Positions 8,634-17,592 of a DNA stretch of 64,000 bases are shown here, piece after piece. Under the pieces are notes generated by a model. The model saw only the letters and a list, made by a program, of their open reading frames with translations. It had not been told where the DNA came from and did not search any database. This DNA is from Bradyrhizobium sp. 1 (GTDB lineage: Bacteria; Pseudomonadota; Alphaproteobacteria; Rhizobiales; Xanthobacteraceae), in the NCBI RefSeq assembly GCF_023073315.1, contig NZ_JADPJH010000036.1, positions 1 to 64,000 on the forward strand, in the 5' to 3' direction. The first letter of the stretch is position 1; each line of letters begins with the position of its first letter. The translations under genes and the position numbers were made by a program.

Positions 8634-9785
8634 ATGTCTACGCAGCGTCTCGGCATCATCATGAACGGCGTCACTGGCCGTATGGGTCTCAACCAGCATC
8701 TCGTACGCTCGATCGTTGCGATCCGTGCGCAGGGCGGCGTGACCCTGAAGAACGGCGATCGCATGATGCCGGATCCGATCCTGGTCGGCCGCAATGCCGA
8801 GAAGATCGAAGGCCTCGCCAAGAAGTATGGCATCGAGCGCTGGACCACCGATCTCGACAAGGCCTTTGCCGACGAGAACGACAGTATCTTCTTCGACGCG
8901 GCGACGACGCAGGCGCGCCCGGGTCTGCTCAACCGCGCCATCGAGGCCAGCAAGCACATCTATTGCGAGAAGCCGATCGCGACCAATCTCGAAGCCGCGC
9001 TCGACGTCATCAAGAAAGCCAACGCGAAAGGCCTCAAGCACGGCACGGTGCAGGACAAGTTGTTCCTGCCCGGCCTGAAGAAGCTGGCGATGCTGCGTGA
9101 CAGCGGCTTCTTCGGCAAGATGATCTCGGTGCGCGGCGAGTTCGGCTACTGGGTGTTCGAAGGCGACTGGCAGGAAGCCCAGCGCCCGTCGTGGAACTAT
9201 CGCGCCGAAGACGGTGGCGGCATGATCCTCGACATGGTTTGCCACTGGCGCTACGTGCTCGACAATCTGTTCGGTGAAGTCGAGAGCCTGACGTGCCTTG
9301 GCACCACCGACATCCCGGCGCGCTGGGACGAGCAGGGCAAAAAGTATACTGCCACTGCGGACGACTCGGCCTATGCGACCTTCAAGCTGAAGGGGGGTGT
9401 CATCGCGCACATGAACATGTCCTGGGCCACGCGCGTCTATCGCGATGACCTCGTGACCTTCCAGGTCGACGGCACCCATGGTTCGGCGGTGGCCGGTCTC
9501 ACCGAGTGCATGATCCAGGCCCGTCAGGCGACGCCACGTCCGATCTGGAATCCCGACGAGAAGCGCACCCACGATTTCTACGCCGACTGGCAGAAGGTTC
9601 CGGACAATGCCGTCTATGACAACGGCTTCAAGGAACAGTGGGAAATGTTCATCCGTCACGTCTGCGAGGATGCGCCTTACAAATACACGCTGCTCGAGGG
9701 CGCCAAGGGCGTGCAGCTCGTGGAATGCGCGCTGGAAAGCTGGAAGGAGCGTCGCTGGATCGACGTTCCGACACTCAAGGTCTGA
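8634..9785 (+). CDS. Gfo/Idh/MocA-family oxidoreductase
   Basis: 383 residues with a strong AAAGGAG site. The Rossmann start GIIMNGVTGRMG carries the glycine-rich turn. YCEKPIATN holds the conserved E-K-P of the family, whose Lys assists hydride transfer. The C-terminal alpha/beta domain follows from about residue 140 (KMISVRGEFGYWVFEG). Family members oxidise or reduce sugars, inositols and 3-keto-glycosides with NAD(P). The gene is tightly followed by a DUF993 protein and a sugar-isomerase-fold protein, so the trio should form one sugar or polyol pathway. No dedicated transporter or regulator adjoins it. Confidence 0.92.
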   Translation: MSTQRLGIIMNGVTGRMGLNQHLVRSIVAIRAQGGVTLKNGDRMMPDPILVGRNAEKIEGLAKKYGIERWTTDLDKAFADENDSIFFDAATTQARPGLLNRAIEASKHIYCEKPIATNLEAALDVIKKANAKGLKHGTVQDKLFLPGLKKLAMLRDSGFFGKMISVRGEFGYWVFEGDWQEAQRPSWNYRAEDGGGMILDMVCHWRYVLDNLFGEVESLTCLGTTDIPARWDEQGKKYTATADDSAYATFKLKGGVIAHMNMSWATRVYRDDLVTFQVDGTHGSAVAGLTECMIQARQATPRPIWNPDEKRTHDFYADWQKVPDNAVYDNGFKEQWEMFIRHVCEDAPYKYTLLEGAKGVQLVECALESWKERRWIDVPTLKV

Positions 9786-9793
9786 GGTTCGCC

Positions 9794-10993
9794 ATGAACA
9801 GGCCCGTCATGTCCACGTCCACCGGCTCAACGCTGTCGCTGAAACTGCCCAAGGCCGATCGTTCGATCGAGACCTATCGGCTGGCGGCGTCGCGCACGTT
9901 TCCCGCCAAGCTCGAAGGCACGCTGAACCGCATCGCTTTCTCGGCGGCGCATATCGTTGCCGACCCGCTGGCGGAATGCGATCCGTGGCTCAATCAGACC
10001 ATCGATTGGGACCGCACCATCGCGTTTCGTGAACACGTCTGGAACCTCGGTCTCAGCGTGGCAGAAGCGATGGACACCGCGCAGCGCGGCATGGGCATGG
10101 ACTGGCCGACCTCGCTGGAACTCATCACTCGCTCCGTTGCGGCGGCCAAGCCGCGCGGCGCGCTGGTGTTCTCGGGCGCGGGCACCGATCACCTCGCGGT
10201 CGAAGACGCGAAGTCGATTGATGACGTGATCAAGGCCTATGAACAGCAGTTCGAAGCCATCGAGAAAGTCGGCGGCCGCATCATCCTGATGGCGTCGCGG
10301 GCGCTAGCCAAGCTCGGCAAAAACGCCGAGGACTACGGCCGCGTCTATGATCGTATTCTCTCGCAGTCGGCGCAGCCGGTGATCATCCACTGGCTCGGCG
10401 ATATGTTCGATCCGGCGCTGGCCAATTACTGGGGTACGCCGAGCCTCGACACCGCGATGGACATCGCCGTCGACGTCATCAACCGCAACGCCGCCAAGGT
10501 CGATGGCGTCAAGGTGTCGCTGCTCGATGCACAGCGTGAGATCGACATGCGTCGTCGTCTTGATCTCAAGGTCAAGATGTATACCGGCGACGACTTCAAC
10601 TATGCCGAACTGATCGCCGGCGACGACAAGGGCTTCTCGCACGCGCTGCTCGGCATCTTCGATGCCATCGCCCCTGCGGCATCCTACGCGCTATCGCGTC
10701 TGGCGGCGGGCGACGAGGCCGGCTTCCACGATGTGCTCGGTCCGACGGTGCCGCTGTCACGTCATATCTTCAAGGCGCCGACGCGATTCTACAAGGCGGG
10801 CATCGTGTTCATGGCCTATCTCAACGGCCATCAGGACCACTTCACCATGATCGGCGGCCAGGAAAGCACGCGCTCGACCCAGCATCTCGCCGAACTGTTC
10901 CGTCTCGCCGACAGAGCAGGCCTGCTGGCCAATCCCGAACTGGCGACGCAGCGCATGAAGGCGATCATGGCCACGCGCGGGATCGAGGCCTGA
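9794..10993 (+). CDS. DUF993 / dihydrodipicolinate synthase-like protein
   Basis: 399 residues from ATG 9794, eight bases after the preceding stop. A longer frame reaching back to 9638 only overlaps the dehydrogenase gene. The protein looks like a DHDPS-type TIM barrel: AFSAAHIVADPLAE near the N-terminus, GALVFSGAGTDHL, then a conserved central block GDMFDPALANYWG and VKVSLLDAQREIDMRRRL. I recognise it as the DUF993 group, which often sits between a Gfo/Idh dehydrogenase and a sugar-phosphate isomerase-like protein. A Lys in GVKVSLLD could be the Schiff-base residue, which would make it an aldolase or hydro-lyase. That assignment is inference; the reaction is not known to me. Confidence 0.82.
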   Translation: MNRPVMSTSTGSTLSLKLPKADRSIETYRLAASRTFPAKLEGTLNRIAFSAAHIVADPLAECDPWLNQTIDWDRTIAFREHVWNLGLSVAEAMDTAQRGMGMDWPTSLELITRSVAAAKPRGALVFSGAGTDHLAVEDAKSIDDVIKAYEQQFEAIEKVGGRIILMASRALAKLGKNAEDYGRVYDRILSQSAQPVIIHWLGDMFDPALANYWGTPSLDTAMDIAVDVINRNAAKVDGVKVSLLDAQREIDMRRRLDLKVKMYTGDDFNYAELIAGDDKGFSHALLGIFDAIAPAASYALSRLAAGDEAGFHDVLGPTVPLSRHIFKAPTRFYKAGIVFMAYLNGHQDHFTMIGGQESTRSTQHLAELFRLADRAGLLANPELATQRMKAIMATRGIEA

Positions 10994-10994
10994 G

Positions 10995-11858
10995 ATGCGC
11001 GATTTCACGAACGACCATCACTGGCTGTCGCTGAACACGGCGACGGTCCGCGAGCAGGGCGACTTTGTCGCCATCGCCGAGGCCTGTGCACGTCACAAGA
11101 TCCGTGGCATCAGCCCGTGGCGCGATCAGGTGGCGGCCGTCGGCCTCGACAAAGCCGTGAAGGCGGTGCGGGACCATGATCTCGAACTGTCCGGTTATTG
11201 CCGCGGCGGCATGTTCGTGTCCGACGAAACCCATCGCCAGCAGCAGCGCGATGACAACCGCCGCTGCGTCGACGAGGCCGTCGCATTAGGCTCGCCATGC
11301 ATCGTGCTCGTGGTCGGCGGGTTGCCGCAATATTCACGGCCGGGCTCTGCGCCGTCGAAGAACATTATCAATGCGCGCGCGCAGGTCGATGACGGCATCG
11401 CCGAGATGATGGAATACGCCGGGCAAGCGAAGATGCCGCTGGCCATCGAGCCGCTGCATCCGGCCTACGCGGCCGATCGCGCCTGCGTGAACACCACCGA
11501 GCAGGCGCTCGATATCTGCGATCGGCTCGATCCCGGCAGCTCGGGCAAACTCGGCATCGCGTTGGATATCTATCATGTCTGGTGGGACCCTATGCTGATG
11601 ACGCAGATCGGCCGCGCCGGCCGGGAGCGGCTTCTCGCCTTTCATGTGTGCGATTGGATGGTGCCGACAAAGGACATCCTCAACGATCGGGGCATGATGG
11701 GCGATGGCGTTATCGACATTCGGGGAATCCGTGCTGCGGTCGAGGCTGAGGGCTTCGCCGGCTATTCCGAAATCGAGATTTTTTCCCACAACTGGTGGGG
11801 CAGACCGATAGATGATGTGATTGCCACCTGCATCTCGCGGCACAAAACAGTCGTGTGA
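10995..11858 (+). CDS. Sugar-phosphate isomerase/epimerase-like TIM-barrel protein
   Basis: 287 residues, starting one base after the previous stop. The AP-endonuclease-2/xylose-isomerase-like fold is indicated by likely metal ligands in AIEPLHPAYAADR (Glu), GIALDIYHVWWDP (Asp, His), LLAFHVCDWMVP (His, Asp) and the C-terminal YSEIEIFS (Glu). Such proteins isomerise or epimerise keto-sugars, or cleave 3-keto-glycosides by elimination. Together with the dehydrogenase and DUF993 protein it probably handles an oxidised sugar or polyol. The truncated glycerate kinase downstream hints that the pathway once ended in glycerate. Confidence 0.88.
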   Translation: MRDFTNDHHWLSLNTATVREQGDFVAIAEACARHKIRGISPWRDQVAAVGLDKAVKAVRDHDLELSGYCRGGMFVSDETHRQQQRDDNRRCVDEAVALGSPCIVLVVGGLPQYSRPGSAPSKNIINARAQVDDGIAEMMEYAGQAKMPLAIEPLHPAYAADRACVNTTEQALDICDRLDPGSSGKLGIALDIYHVWWDPMLMTQIGRAGRERLLAFHVCDWMVPTKDILNDRGMMGDGVIDIRGIRAAVEAEGFAGYSEIEIFSHNWWGRPIDDVIATCISRHKTVV

Positions 11859-11919
11859 TCTCGACAAAATCGGACCCGGTGGCCGCGCCGTCGCCGCAAC
11901 GACCTGGACAATATCCGGT

Positions 11920-12186
11920 ATGACCGACAAACGTCCTCTCCTTCGTGCTATTTTTTGTGCTGCCGTCGACGCTGCCCATCCCGACTTCGTGCTGCCGGCA
12001 CATCTGCTGTCGATGCCGAGAGGCGGCCGCGTGATTTGCCTTGCCGCTGGCAAAGCAGCGGCGGCGATGGTTGTCGCCGCCGAGCAGCATTATCTGGATG
12101 AACACAATGTTGAACCGTCGCGCCTGCTGGGCACCTCGACCACCCGGCATGGCCACGGTCTGCGCGGGCCGTCGCGCTATGGCTGA
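11920..12186 (+). pseudogene. Truncated glycerate 2-kinase (GckA/TtuD-like), N-terminal piece
   Basis: The frame from ATG 11920 reads MTDKRPLLRAIFCAAVDAA, then LAAGKAAAAMVVAAEQHYLD and TTRHGHG. This matches the N-terminal 85 residues of the DUF4147/MOFRL-type glycerate 2-kinase family, including the A-G-K-A-x-A-M motif and the R-x-G-H-G strand end. The frame then runs into unrelated sequence and stops, whereas intact members are about 420 residues. It follows the sugar trio by 61 bases in the same direction, so it probably belonged to that operon before the downstream DNA was replaced. Confidence 0.7.
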
Positions 12187-12443
12187 TATCTCCAGTCACG
12201 AATTCCTGGTCTCGAGATGCGGTCCTCAGCTCTCTCTCGACCTGCCATCGTGCCGGATCCGAATGGTAGGATACAGTCGTTTCGGACAGCCATGGCGGAG
12301 TGTGCCAAGAAGAAACCGTCCCAGGTTTCGAGAGGCTTAGCTCTTGGGGGCGGTCTGAGCCACGTTTCCATACCCAAAGTAAAGGGTGTTGTTTTCGTTC
12401 CATTCCCCGATCGGGTGCGGATGGATATATTGAAGGCCTTCTA

Positions 12444-12464
12444 GGCAGGGCAGGGCAGGGCAGG
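12444..12464. repeat. GGCAG x4 short tandem repeat
   Basis: Four perfect head-to-tail GGCAG units followed by one more G. There is no gene around it, so phase variation of a protein is not suggested. Confidence 0.85.
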
Positions 12465-12550
12465 ACGGACAGCAGCTTGGGGCCCAAGGCGTGTTTTTCC
12501 GCGACCTTTAAGTAGCCAAATATGCGGTGATGCCGGTGCGTGTGTTTCGG

Positions 12551-12576
12551 CGTGGGGTCTCGACGCCAATCGGCGT
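12551..12576 (+). repeat. Small hairpin repeat, copy 1
   Basis: CGTGGGGTCTCG followed by the hairpin ACGCC-AATC-GGCGT. The same arrangement recurs at 13425-13450, with a compensatory change in the stem. Confidence 0.5.
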
Positions 12577-12928
12577 GGAGTCCAATGAACCAGGTTCAAT
12601 GCAATCAATGGCCTGAAGGGGCCACGAAGACGCCGCTGGGGGCCATTTCCATCAGCATCCACAAACCGGCAGCAGCTCAGGATAACGCTGTCTCATTGCA
12701 TCTAGTTGGACATAGGTTACTGGGGCTAGCTCAAACTTGTCCATGATGGACTGGAGCGAGAGTTCAAGCCTCTCAGCCGGTTAAGACGCGGCGTGTGCAC
12801 GACGTGTGCACAGGGAGATCAAGAAAAATACATTGACGGCAAGCGTGGAGGCAATGTGATGTCTACAGAAGCTAGAGCGCTTCAGCCTTCCAATTTTCAC
12901 AGTGGGTGAATGCACAGCGAAGGTTCTC

Positions 12929-12983
12929 AGAGCAGCTGACTTTTAATCAGCGGGTCCCAGGTTCGAGCCCTGGTGCGCCCACA
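12929..12983 (+). pseudogene. Truncated tRNA-Lys(TTT) 3' part
   Basis: The sequence runs from AGAGC (end of the D-arm) through a perfect CTGAC-TTTTAAT-style anticodon arm, the variable loop, T-arm GGTTCGAGCCC and acceptor end GTGCGCCCAC. The 5' third does not match a tRNA, so the cloverleaf cannot close. The end reads CACAA rather than CACCA. It is the second tRNA 3' relic in the window and probably an attachment-site scar. Confidence 0.75.
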
Positions 12984-13424
12984 AGCAAGATCAATCGCTT
13001 GGAAGGTTTGTGCCTGGGAACAGGCGTTCCGGTTGGAAACTTAGGTTGATCGATCCTCTCTGTGGTCTTAGACTAAGTCACTCATCCATTTTGGCTCTGT
13101 CCTCCCTGTGCGTTCGAAGCATGAGATACTGCGCGAACGTTGCGTGGTACAGGCGGATAAATGACCGTCGCAGATTAGGACAATTTAGCGAGCAAAACGG
13201 ACGTCCGAGAGTCTATTGCTATTTGCGTGCGAGGCGATCCCTGCGCGAAGAAGCTCCTGGCGTAGGTGCGAAAACCCAAAGCCACCACTAAAAAGGGGCC
13301 TTGTGCGTTCTGGCCACAAGAGTTGTGCTGGGCCTAACGGGCACGATGGTCCCGCCTTCCGATGGCTTGGGTTACGCGATCGCCGCAGTCCAGCAGTGCT
13401 TTCACCTGATCGCTCGTTTTCCGG

Positions 13425-13450
13425 TGTGGGGTCTCGGCGCCGTTCGGCGC
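13425..13450 (+). repeat. Small hairpin repeat, copy 2
   Basis: TGTGGGGTCTCG followed by the hairpin GCGCC-GTTC-GGCGC. Relative to the copy at 12551-12576, the outer A-T pair is replaced by G-C, keeping the stem. Confidence 0.5.
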
Positions 13451-13846
13451 TCCAAACCCTTGATGGAACACATGTGCACGGGGGCTCCGCGGCAGCGGGC
13501 CCGCCCCATGCCAGTCAGATCTCCACAATCGCTCGACGCTTAGTTCCGTGATGTTACCCCAGGCTCGGAGGAAGAATTTGGGTTGAGGAATTTGGCGCGC
13601 AGAGCTCGATCTCCGGAGGCCAGACGCGCAACGCGAACTATGCCGACCCGGCATAGGATGCGATAGCGCCAAACTATTGGACAGCAATTTGGCCGTTCAT
13701 ATTGTGCGGGCGGAAGGCAGCGTCGCGCACTTGGCTGACCCACGCGGTAGATCGGAAAATGAGCGCCAGATGAAAATTACAAAAGCTTAGAATCTCTGCC
13801 TTCTCTTCCGTCGCTTGGCGCGTGGAACTGTCGAAGGCGGGAGACA

Positions 13847-15178
13847 ATGGCGGCGCAAGCCCCAAACGAGGAAACGGATCAAGATATGGCGCGGCTCAAG
13901 CAGCTTTATATTCAGGTCGTCATTGGAATCCTGGTCGGGATCGTTCTGGGCCTTGCGGCGCCGGACGCGGCCGTCGCAATGAAGCCGCTAGGAGACGCTT
14001 TCATTGCGCTGCTGCGGATGATGCTCGCCCCCATCATATTCTGCTCGGTCGTGCTTGGCTTGACGCATGTCGCCGATATGCGGCAGCTCGGCCGCCTGTC
14101 GTTGAAGGCGCTAATCTATTTTGAGGTCCTGACGACGGTCGCAATGGCGCTTGGATTCATTGCGGTCAACGTGGTCCAGCCCGGCGTCGGCCTTCACGCG
14201 ACTAATCTCGCAGTGAACGAAAGCGTTTCGAAAATTGCGGCCAATGCCAGTCATTTTACTGCGATCGGGTTTTTCCTGAGTATCATTCCCTCGACCATGG
14301 TGGATGCGTTCGCCAAGGGTGAGATACTGCAGGTCCTTCTGATCTCGCTGCTAACGGGCGCAGCTCTCAGCATCGGTGGCATCAAAAAGGACTCGATCCT
14401 GTTACGAGGAATTGACGAGGCGCAGACCATCCTGTTCCGAATTCTCGGCTTTATCATGCGCCTCGCGCCGATCGGTGCATTTGGGGCCATGGCGGCGGCT
14501 GTAGGGGCATTCGGCGCGGCGACGTTGCTCTACCTTGCGAAATTGGTGATCTTGTACTGGACGACGTCGCTGGTCTTTGCGGTTGGCGTGCTCGGCGCTG
14601 TGTCGGCTTCGATTGGGCTTTCGATTTTCAAGATACTACGGCTCATTAGGGACGAACTGCTCATCGTGCTTGGCACAGCTTCGAGCGAGGTCGTGCTGCC
14701 GCGTCTGATCGAAAAGCTCGAACGGGTCGGTTGCGACGAGTCCGTCGTTGGGTTCGTGATACCGAGCGGTTACAGCTTCAACCTGGATGGCACCTCGATC
14801 TATATGGCCATCGCCGTCGCATTCATTGCACAGGCGACGGACACTCCCTTTTCTCTGGGACAGCAGATCGGCGTCCTTGCGATTCTGATGCTGACTTCCA
14901 AAGGGGGAACCACGGTCGCGGGCGGCGCCTTCATCAAGCTCGCAGCAACGCTGCAGACGGTGAAGGCGTTGCCGTTGAACGGGCTCGGCCTGCTATTCGG
15001 CGTCGACCGGTTGATGGCCACCTGTACCGCACTGACCAATGTGATCGGAAACACGGTCGCGACGTTCTACATCGCAAAATGGGAAAAGATGTTCGATCAG
15101 GCCAAATGGGAGGCCTGGCAGAGGGGTGTCGCAGCTGACCAGGTCGCTGCTTCCGGTGCCACCGTGGTCCACAAGTGA
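13847..15178 (+). CDS. dctA: C4-dicarboxylate/Na+(H+) symporter, DctA-like (DAACS family)
   Basis: 443 residues. The first helix LYIQVVIGILVGIVLGL, the LKMMLAPIIFCSVV-type second segment (LLRMMLAPIIFCSVVLGL), the serine-rich re-entrant loop (TASSEVVLPRLIEKLERVG), SGYSFNLDGTSIYM and the re-entrant TSKGGTTVAGGAF are diagnostic of the glutamate/dicarboxylate:cation symporters. It should import C4-dicarboxylates or related acids across the inner membrane. It heads a same-strand run with a CMD protein, an SDR, an amidohydrolase and an MFS carrier, so its substrate may be a ring-cleavage dicarboxylate rather than succinate. Start ATG 13847 has GGGAG upstream. Confidence 0.9.
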   Translation: MAAQAPNEETDQDMARLKQLYIQVVIGILVGIVLGLAAPDAAVAMKPLGDAFIALLRMMLAPIIFCSVVLGLTHVADMRQLGRLSLKALIYFEVLTTVAMALGFIAVNVVQPGVGLHATNLAVNESVSKIAANASHFTAIGFFLSIIPSTMVDAFAKGEILQVLLISLLTGAALSIGGIKKDSILLRGIDEAQTILFRILGFIMRLAPIGAFGAMAAAVGAFGAATLLYLAKLVILYWTTSLVFAVGVLGAVSASIGLSIFKILRLIRDELLIVLGTASSEVVLPRLIEKLERVGCDESVVGFVIPSGYSFNLDGTSIYMAIAVAFIAQATDTPFSLGQQIGVLAILMLTSKGGTTVAGGAFIKLAATLQTVKALPLNGLGLLFGVDRLMATCTALTNVIGNTVATFYIAKWEKMFDQAKWEAWQRGVAADQVAASGATVVHK

Positions 15179-15221
15179 ACGCTTGCAAAGCAAGGCCGGC
15201 ACGCAGCCCGCAGGAGTGAAA

Positions 15222-15770
15222 ATGCGCATTCGCGATATTGCCCACGATGATATGACTGAAGCGCAGCGGCGCGTGGCCGACGAAGCGGTGTCAGGCAAAC
15301 GCGGCCGAATGCCGGCTCCCCTGCGGGCTTGGATCCACAGCCCTGAGCTCGGGCAACGAGCCCAAAAGCTAGGAGAGCTGTTGCGATACGATACGGTGCT
15401 TGAACCAAGATTGTCTGAGCTTGCAATCCTCGTCACCGCGCGATTTTGGACCTCTCACTATGAGTGGTTCGCTCACCGCGGTGAGGCGCTCAAGGCCGGC
15501 CTCGAGCCGGGAATCATCGAGGCGATTGCCGCACGTTCCGAGCCACATTTTTCGGATGCCCGGTCACGAGTGGTCTACGACTATGCGAAGCAATTGCATC
15601 AAGCCCACGAGATTACGTCCGATCTGCACGCCGGAGCGGTACGCGAATTGGGAGAGCAGGGCGTCGTCGAACTCGTCGGACTGCTTGGATACTACACGCT
15701 GGTCGCGATGACTTTGAACGCGTTCGAGATCGGAGTTCCCGTAGGAGCGGAGAGCGAACTTCGTCCCTGA
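15222..15770 (+). CDS. Carboxymuconolactone decarboxylase-family protein (AhpD-like fold)
   Basis: 182 residues from ATG 15222, with AGGAG about 7 bases upstream. The core helix block RLSELAILVTARFWTSHYEW-FAHRGEALKAGL matches CMD-family proteins. It lacks the C-x-x-C of AhpD peroxidases, so a peroxidase role is unlikely. CMD proteins of this kind are found in aromatic catabolism, but many are of unproven function. Its neighbours (SDR and a PDC-lactonase-like amidohydrolase) support a role in processing a lactone or dicarboxylate intermediate. Confidence 0.85.
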   Translation: MRIRDIAHDDMTEAQRRVADEAVSGKRGRMPAPLRAWIHSPELGQRAQKLGELLRYDTVLEPRLSELAILVTARFWTSHYEWFAHRGEALKAGLEPGIIEAIAARSEPHFSDARSRVVYDYAKQLHQAHEITSDLHAGAVRELGEQGVVELVGLLGYYTLVAMTLNAFEIGVPVGAESELRP

Positions 15771-15846
15771 CAGACGGGTTTATGGAATTGGGAGCATGCT
15801 ACTTGCGTTGTTGGCTCTTGAAAGCGAGATCACAGGAGACACCAAA

Positions 15847-16647
15847 ATGACGAGACGACTTCAGGATAAAGTCGCCATCATCAACGGGGCAGGTTGTGTC
15901 GGGCCGGGGTGGGGCAACGGACGCGCCACTGCAGCGATCTTCGGTCGCGAGGGAGCGAAGATCTTTGCCGTCGATCTTAGGGCCGATGCCATGGAGGAGA
16001 CCGTGGCAGCGACGCGAGAAGCGGGCGGCGAGATCCGTACTCATACCTGCGATGTGACGGAGAACGATCAAGTCGCGGCCATGGTTTGCGCCTGCATCAA
16101 GTCATACGGACGGGTCGATATCCTCGTGAACAACGTCGGCGGTTCGGCCGCGGGCGGCGCGGTTGCTTTGTCAGAGGAGGCCTGGGACCGGCAGATCGAC
16201 CTCAACCTCAGGAGCGTCTTCCTGGCCTGCAAGCACGTCATTCCCGAGATGGAGAAGGTTGGCGGCGGTGCGATCGTGAACACCGCCTCGACTTCGGGGT
16301 TGCGATGGACCGGTTCGGCTCAGGTTGCATACGCTTCTTCGAAGGCGGCGATCATCCAGTTCTCGCGCGTGACCGCGGTCGAATACGCTAAAAAGAACAT
16401 CCGCGTGAACACGGTCGTACCGGGCCAGATGCACACGCCGATGGTCGAGGTTCGCCTTGCCGGTCAACGAACGGGCGGCGACGTAAATGCCCTGCTGCAG
16501 TCGCGAGTCGCGCGAATTCCTCTCGGTTTCATGGGGGACGGCCGCGACACTGCGCATGCTGCACTTTTCCTGGTGTCGGATGAGGCGCGCTTCGTCACCG
16601 GAACAGAAATCGTCGTCGATGGCGGCATGACCGCGCGTTGCGATTAA
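15847..16647 (+). CDS. Short-chain dehydrogenase/reductase
   Basis: 266 residues from ATG 15847 with AGGAGAC upstream. The nucleotide-binding segment is VAIINGAGCVGPGWGNGRAT, longer than the usual TGxxxGxG turn. NNVGG (NNAG equivalent), the Ser in NTASTSGL and the catalytic YASSK are all present, and the PG motif VVPGQMHTPM follows. It is a classical SDR, probably NAD(P)-dependent, oxidising a hydroxyl of the pathway intermediate. It lies between the CMD protein and the amidohydrolase with short gaps. Confidence 0.92.
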   Translation: MTRRLQDKVAIINGAGCVGPGWGNGRATAAIFGREGAKIFAVDLRADAMEETVAATREAGGEIRTHTCDVTENDQVAAMVCACIKSYGRVDILVNNVGGSAAGGAVALSEEAWDRQIDLNLRSVFLACKHVIPEMEKVGGGAIVNTASTSGLRWTGSAQVAYASSKAAIIQFSRVTAVEYAKKNIRVNTVVPGQMHTPMVEVRLAGQRTGGDVNALLQSRVARIPLGFMGDGRDTAHAALFLVSDEARFVTGTEIVVDGGMTARCD

Positions 16648-16658
16648 AGGGAGTAGTC

Positions 16659-17570
16659 ATGTCGCTACCGACACCGGCCGGGCAGCCGATCCCCGATGGA
16701 CCGCCGCCGCTGGCTAACCCCCGCAAGCCGAAAATTGCGCTTCCCCCGGGTGCCTGCGACTCCCATTGCCACATCTACGGCCCTTTCGCGCGATTTCCAC
16801 TTCCGCCGGAACGGAGCTTTACGCCGAACGACGCGCCCGAGACGGCGCTCCGCCGGCTGCACGATCACCTCGGATTTGCGCGCGCCGTAATCGTGCAGAG
16901 CCAGGGGCATGGCCATGATCACGAGCCGCTCCTCGATGCACTGGCTGTCGGGCGAGGGCGCTATCGCGGGGTTGCGCTGCTGCGGCCCGGTGATAACCCG
17001 GACCTCATTCGTCGTTTTGACGCCGCCGGTATCTGCGGCGTGCGGTTCAGTTTCATGTCCCATCTAGGCTTCCCGGACCTCGACGCGGTCCGCTCGGTCA
17101 TCACGATGGTCGAGCCGTACGGTTGGCATGTCGCCATTCACGTCGCCGGCTCCGGGCTCATCGATCTCGAGGACTTCATCGGCTTGATTCCGACACCGGT
17201 CGTGATTGACCATATGGCACGGCCGGATATTGGCGAAGGCGTGGAGGGCCCCGTCGTGAGGGCTCTGCTTCGCTGTCTCGAAAACGGCCGCGTCTGGGTC
17301 AAGCTGAGCGGCGCCGAGCGTCTCTCCAAGCTGCATGCGCCTTACGAGGACGTCGCTCCAACGGTTCGCCGTCTCATCGCGAACGCGCCCGAGCGGTTGT
17401 TGTGGGGTAGCGACTGGCCTCACGTCAATCTTCATGGGCCGATGCCCGACGACGGCGACCTGGTCGACTTTCTCGGACGCCTGACGACGCCGGGCTTGCG
17501 GCGGCGCATTCTCGTCGACAATCCGGCCGCGTTCTTCGGGTTTCCGGCCATTGACGCGAAAACGGCATAA
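16659..17570 (+). CDS. Amidohydrolase, 2-pyrone-4,6-dicarboxylate lactonase-like
   Basis: 303 residues from ATG 16659, with GGGAG upstream. The N-terminus CDSHCHIYGPFARFPLPPER carries the metal H-x-H and the proline-rich lead typical of LigI-like lactonases. Further conserved segments are HVAGSGLIDL, VIDHMARPDIG and the C-terminal LLWGSDWPHVN with the catalytic Asp. Family members hydrolyse 2-pyrone-4,6-dicarboxylate, 4-sulfomuconolactone or related lactones. With the upstream SDR, which could generate the lactone, this suggests a two-step oxidation and lactone opening. The substrate is inferred. Confidence 0.87.
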   Translation: MSLPTPAGQPIPDGPPPLANPRKPKIALPPGACDSHCHIYGPFARFPLPPERSFTPNDAPETALRRLHDHLGFARAVIVQSQGHGHDHEPLLDALAVGRGRYRGVALLRPGDNPDLIRRFDAAGICGVRFSFMSHLGFPDLDAVRSVITMVEPYGWHVAIHVAGSGLIDLEDFIGLIPTPVVIDHMARPDIGEGVEGPVVRALLRCLENGRVWVKLSGAERLSKLHAPYEDVAPTVRRLIANAPERLLWGSDWPHVNLHGPMPDDGDLVDFLGRLTTPGLRRRILVDNPAAFFGFPAIDAKTA

Positions 17571-17592
17571 AGCGAAGACATCGAGGCTGGGC

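Larger units (their letters stand above)
12187..13846. other. Gene-free junction zone
   Basis: I found no supported coding gene in this 1.66-kb stretch. It contains a GGCAG tandem repeat, a truncated tRNA-Lys and two copies of a short hairpin repeat, described separately. Short open frames on both strands lack recognisable domains. It probably marks recombination between the truncated sugar operon and the DctA operon. Confidence 0.6.

Noticed and set aside
8610..9659. Long minus-strand open frame of 349 residues
   Set aside because: It lies opposite the Gfo/Idh gene, whose family motifs and ribosome site are clear.
12217..12444. 75-residue plus-strand frame
   Set aside because: No ribosome site, domain or conserved pattern; it lies in the gene-free junction zone.
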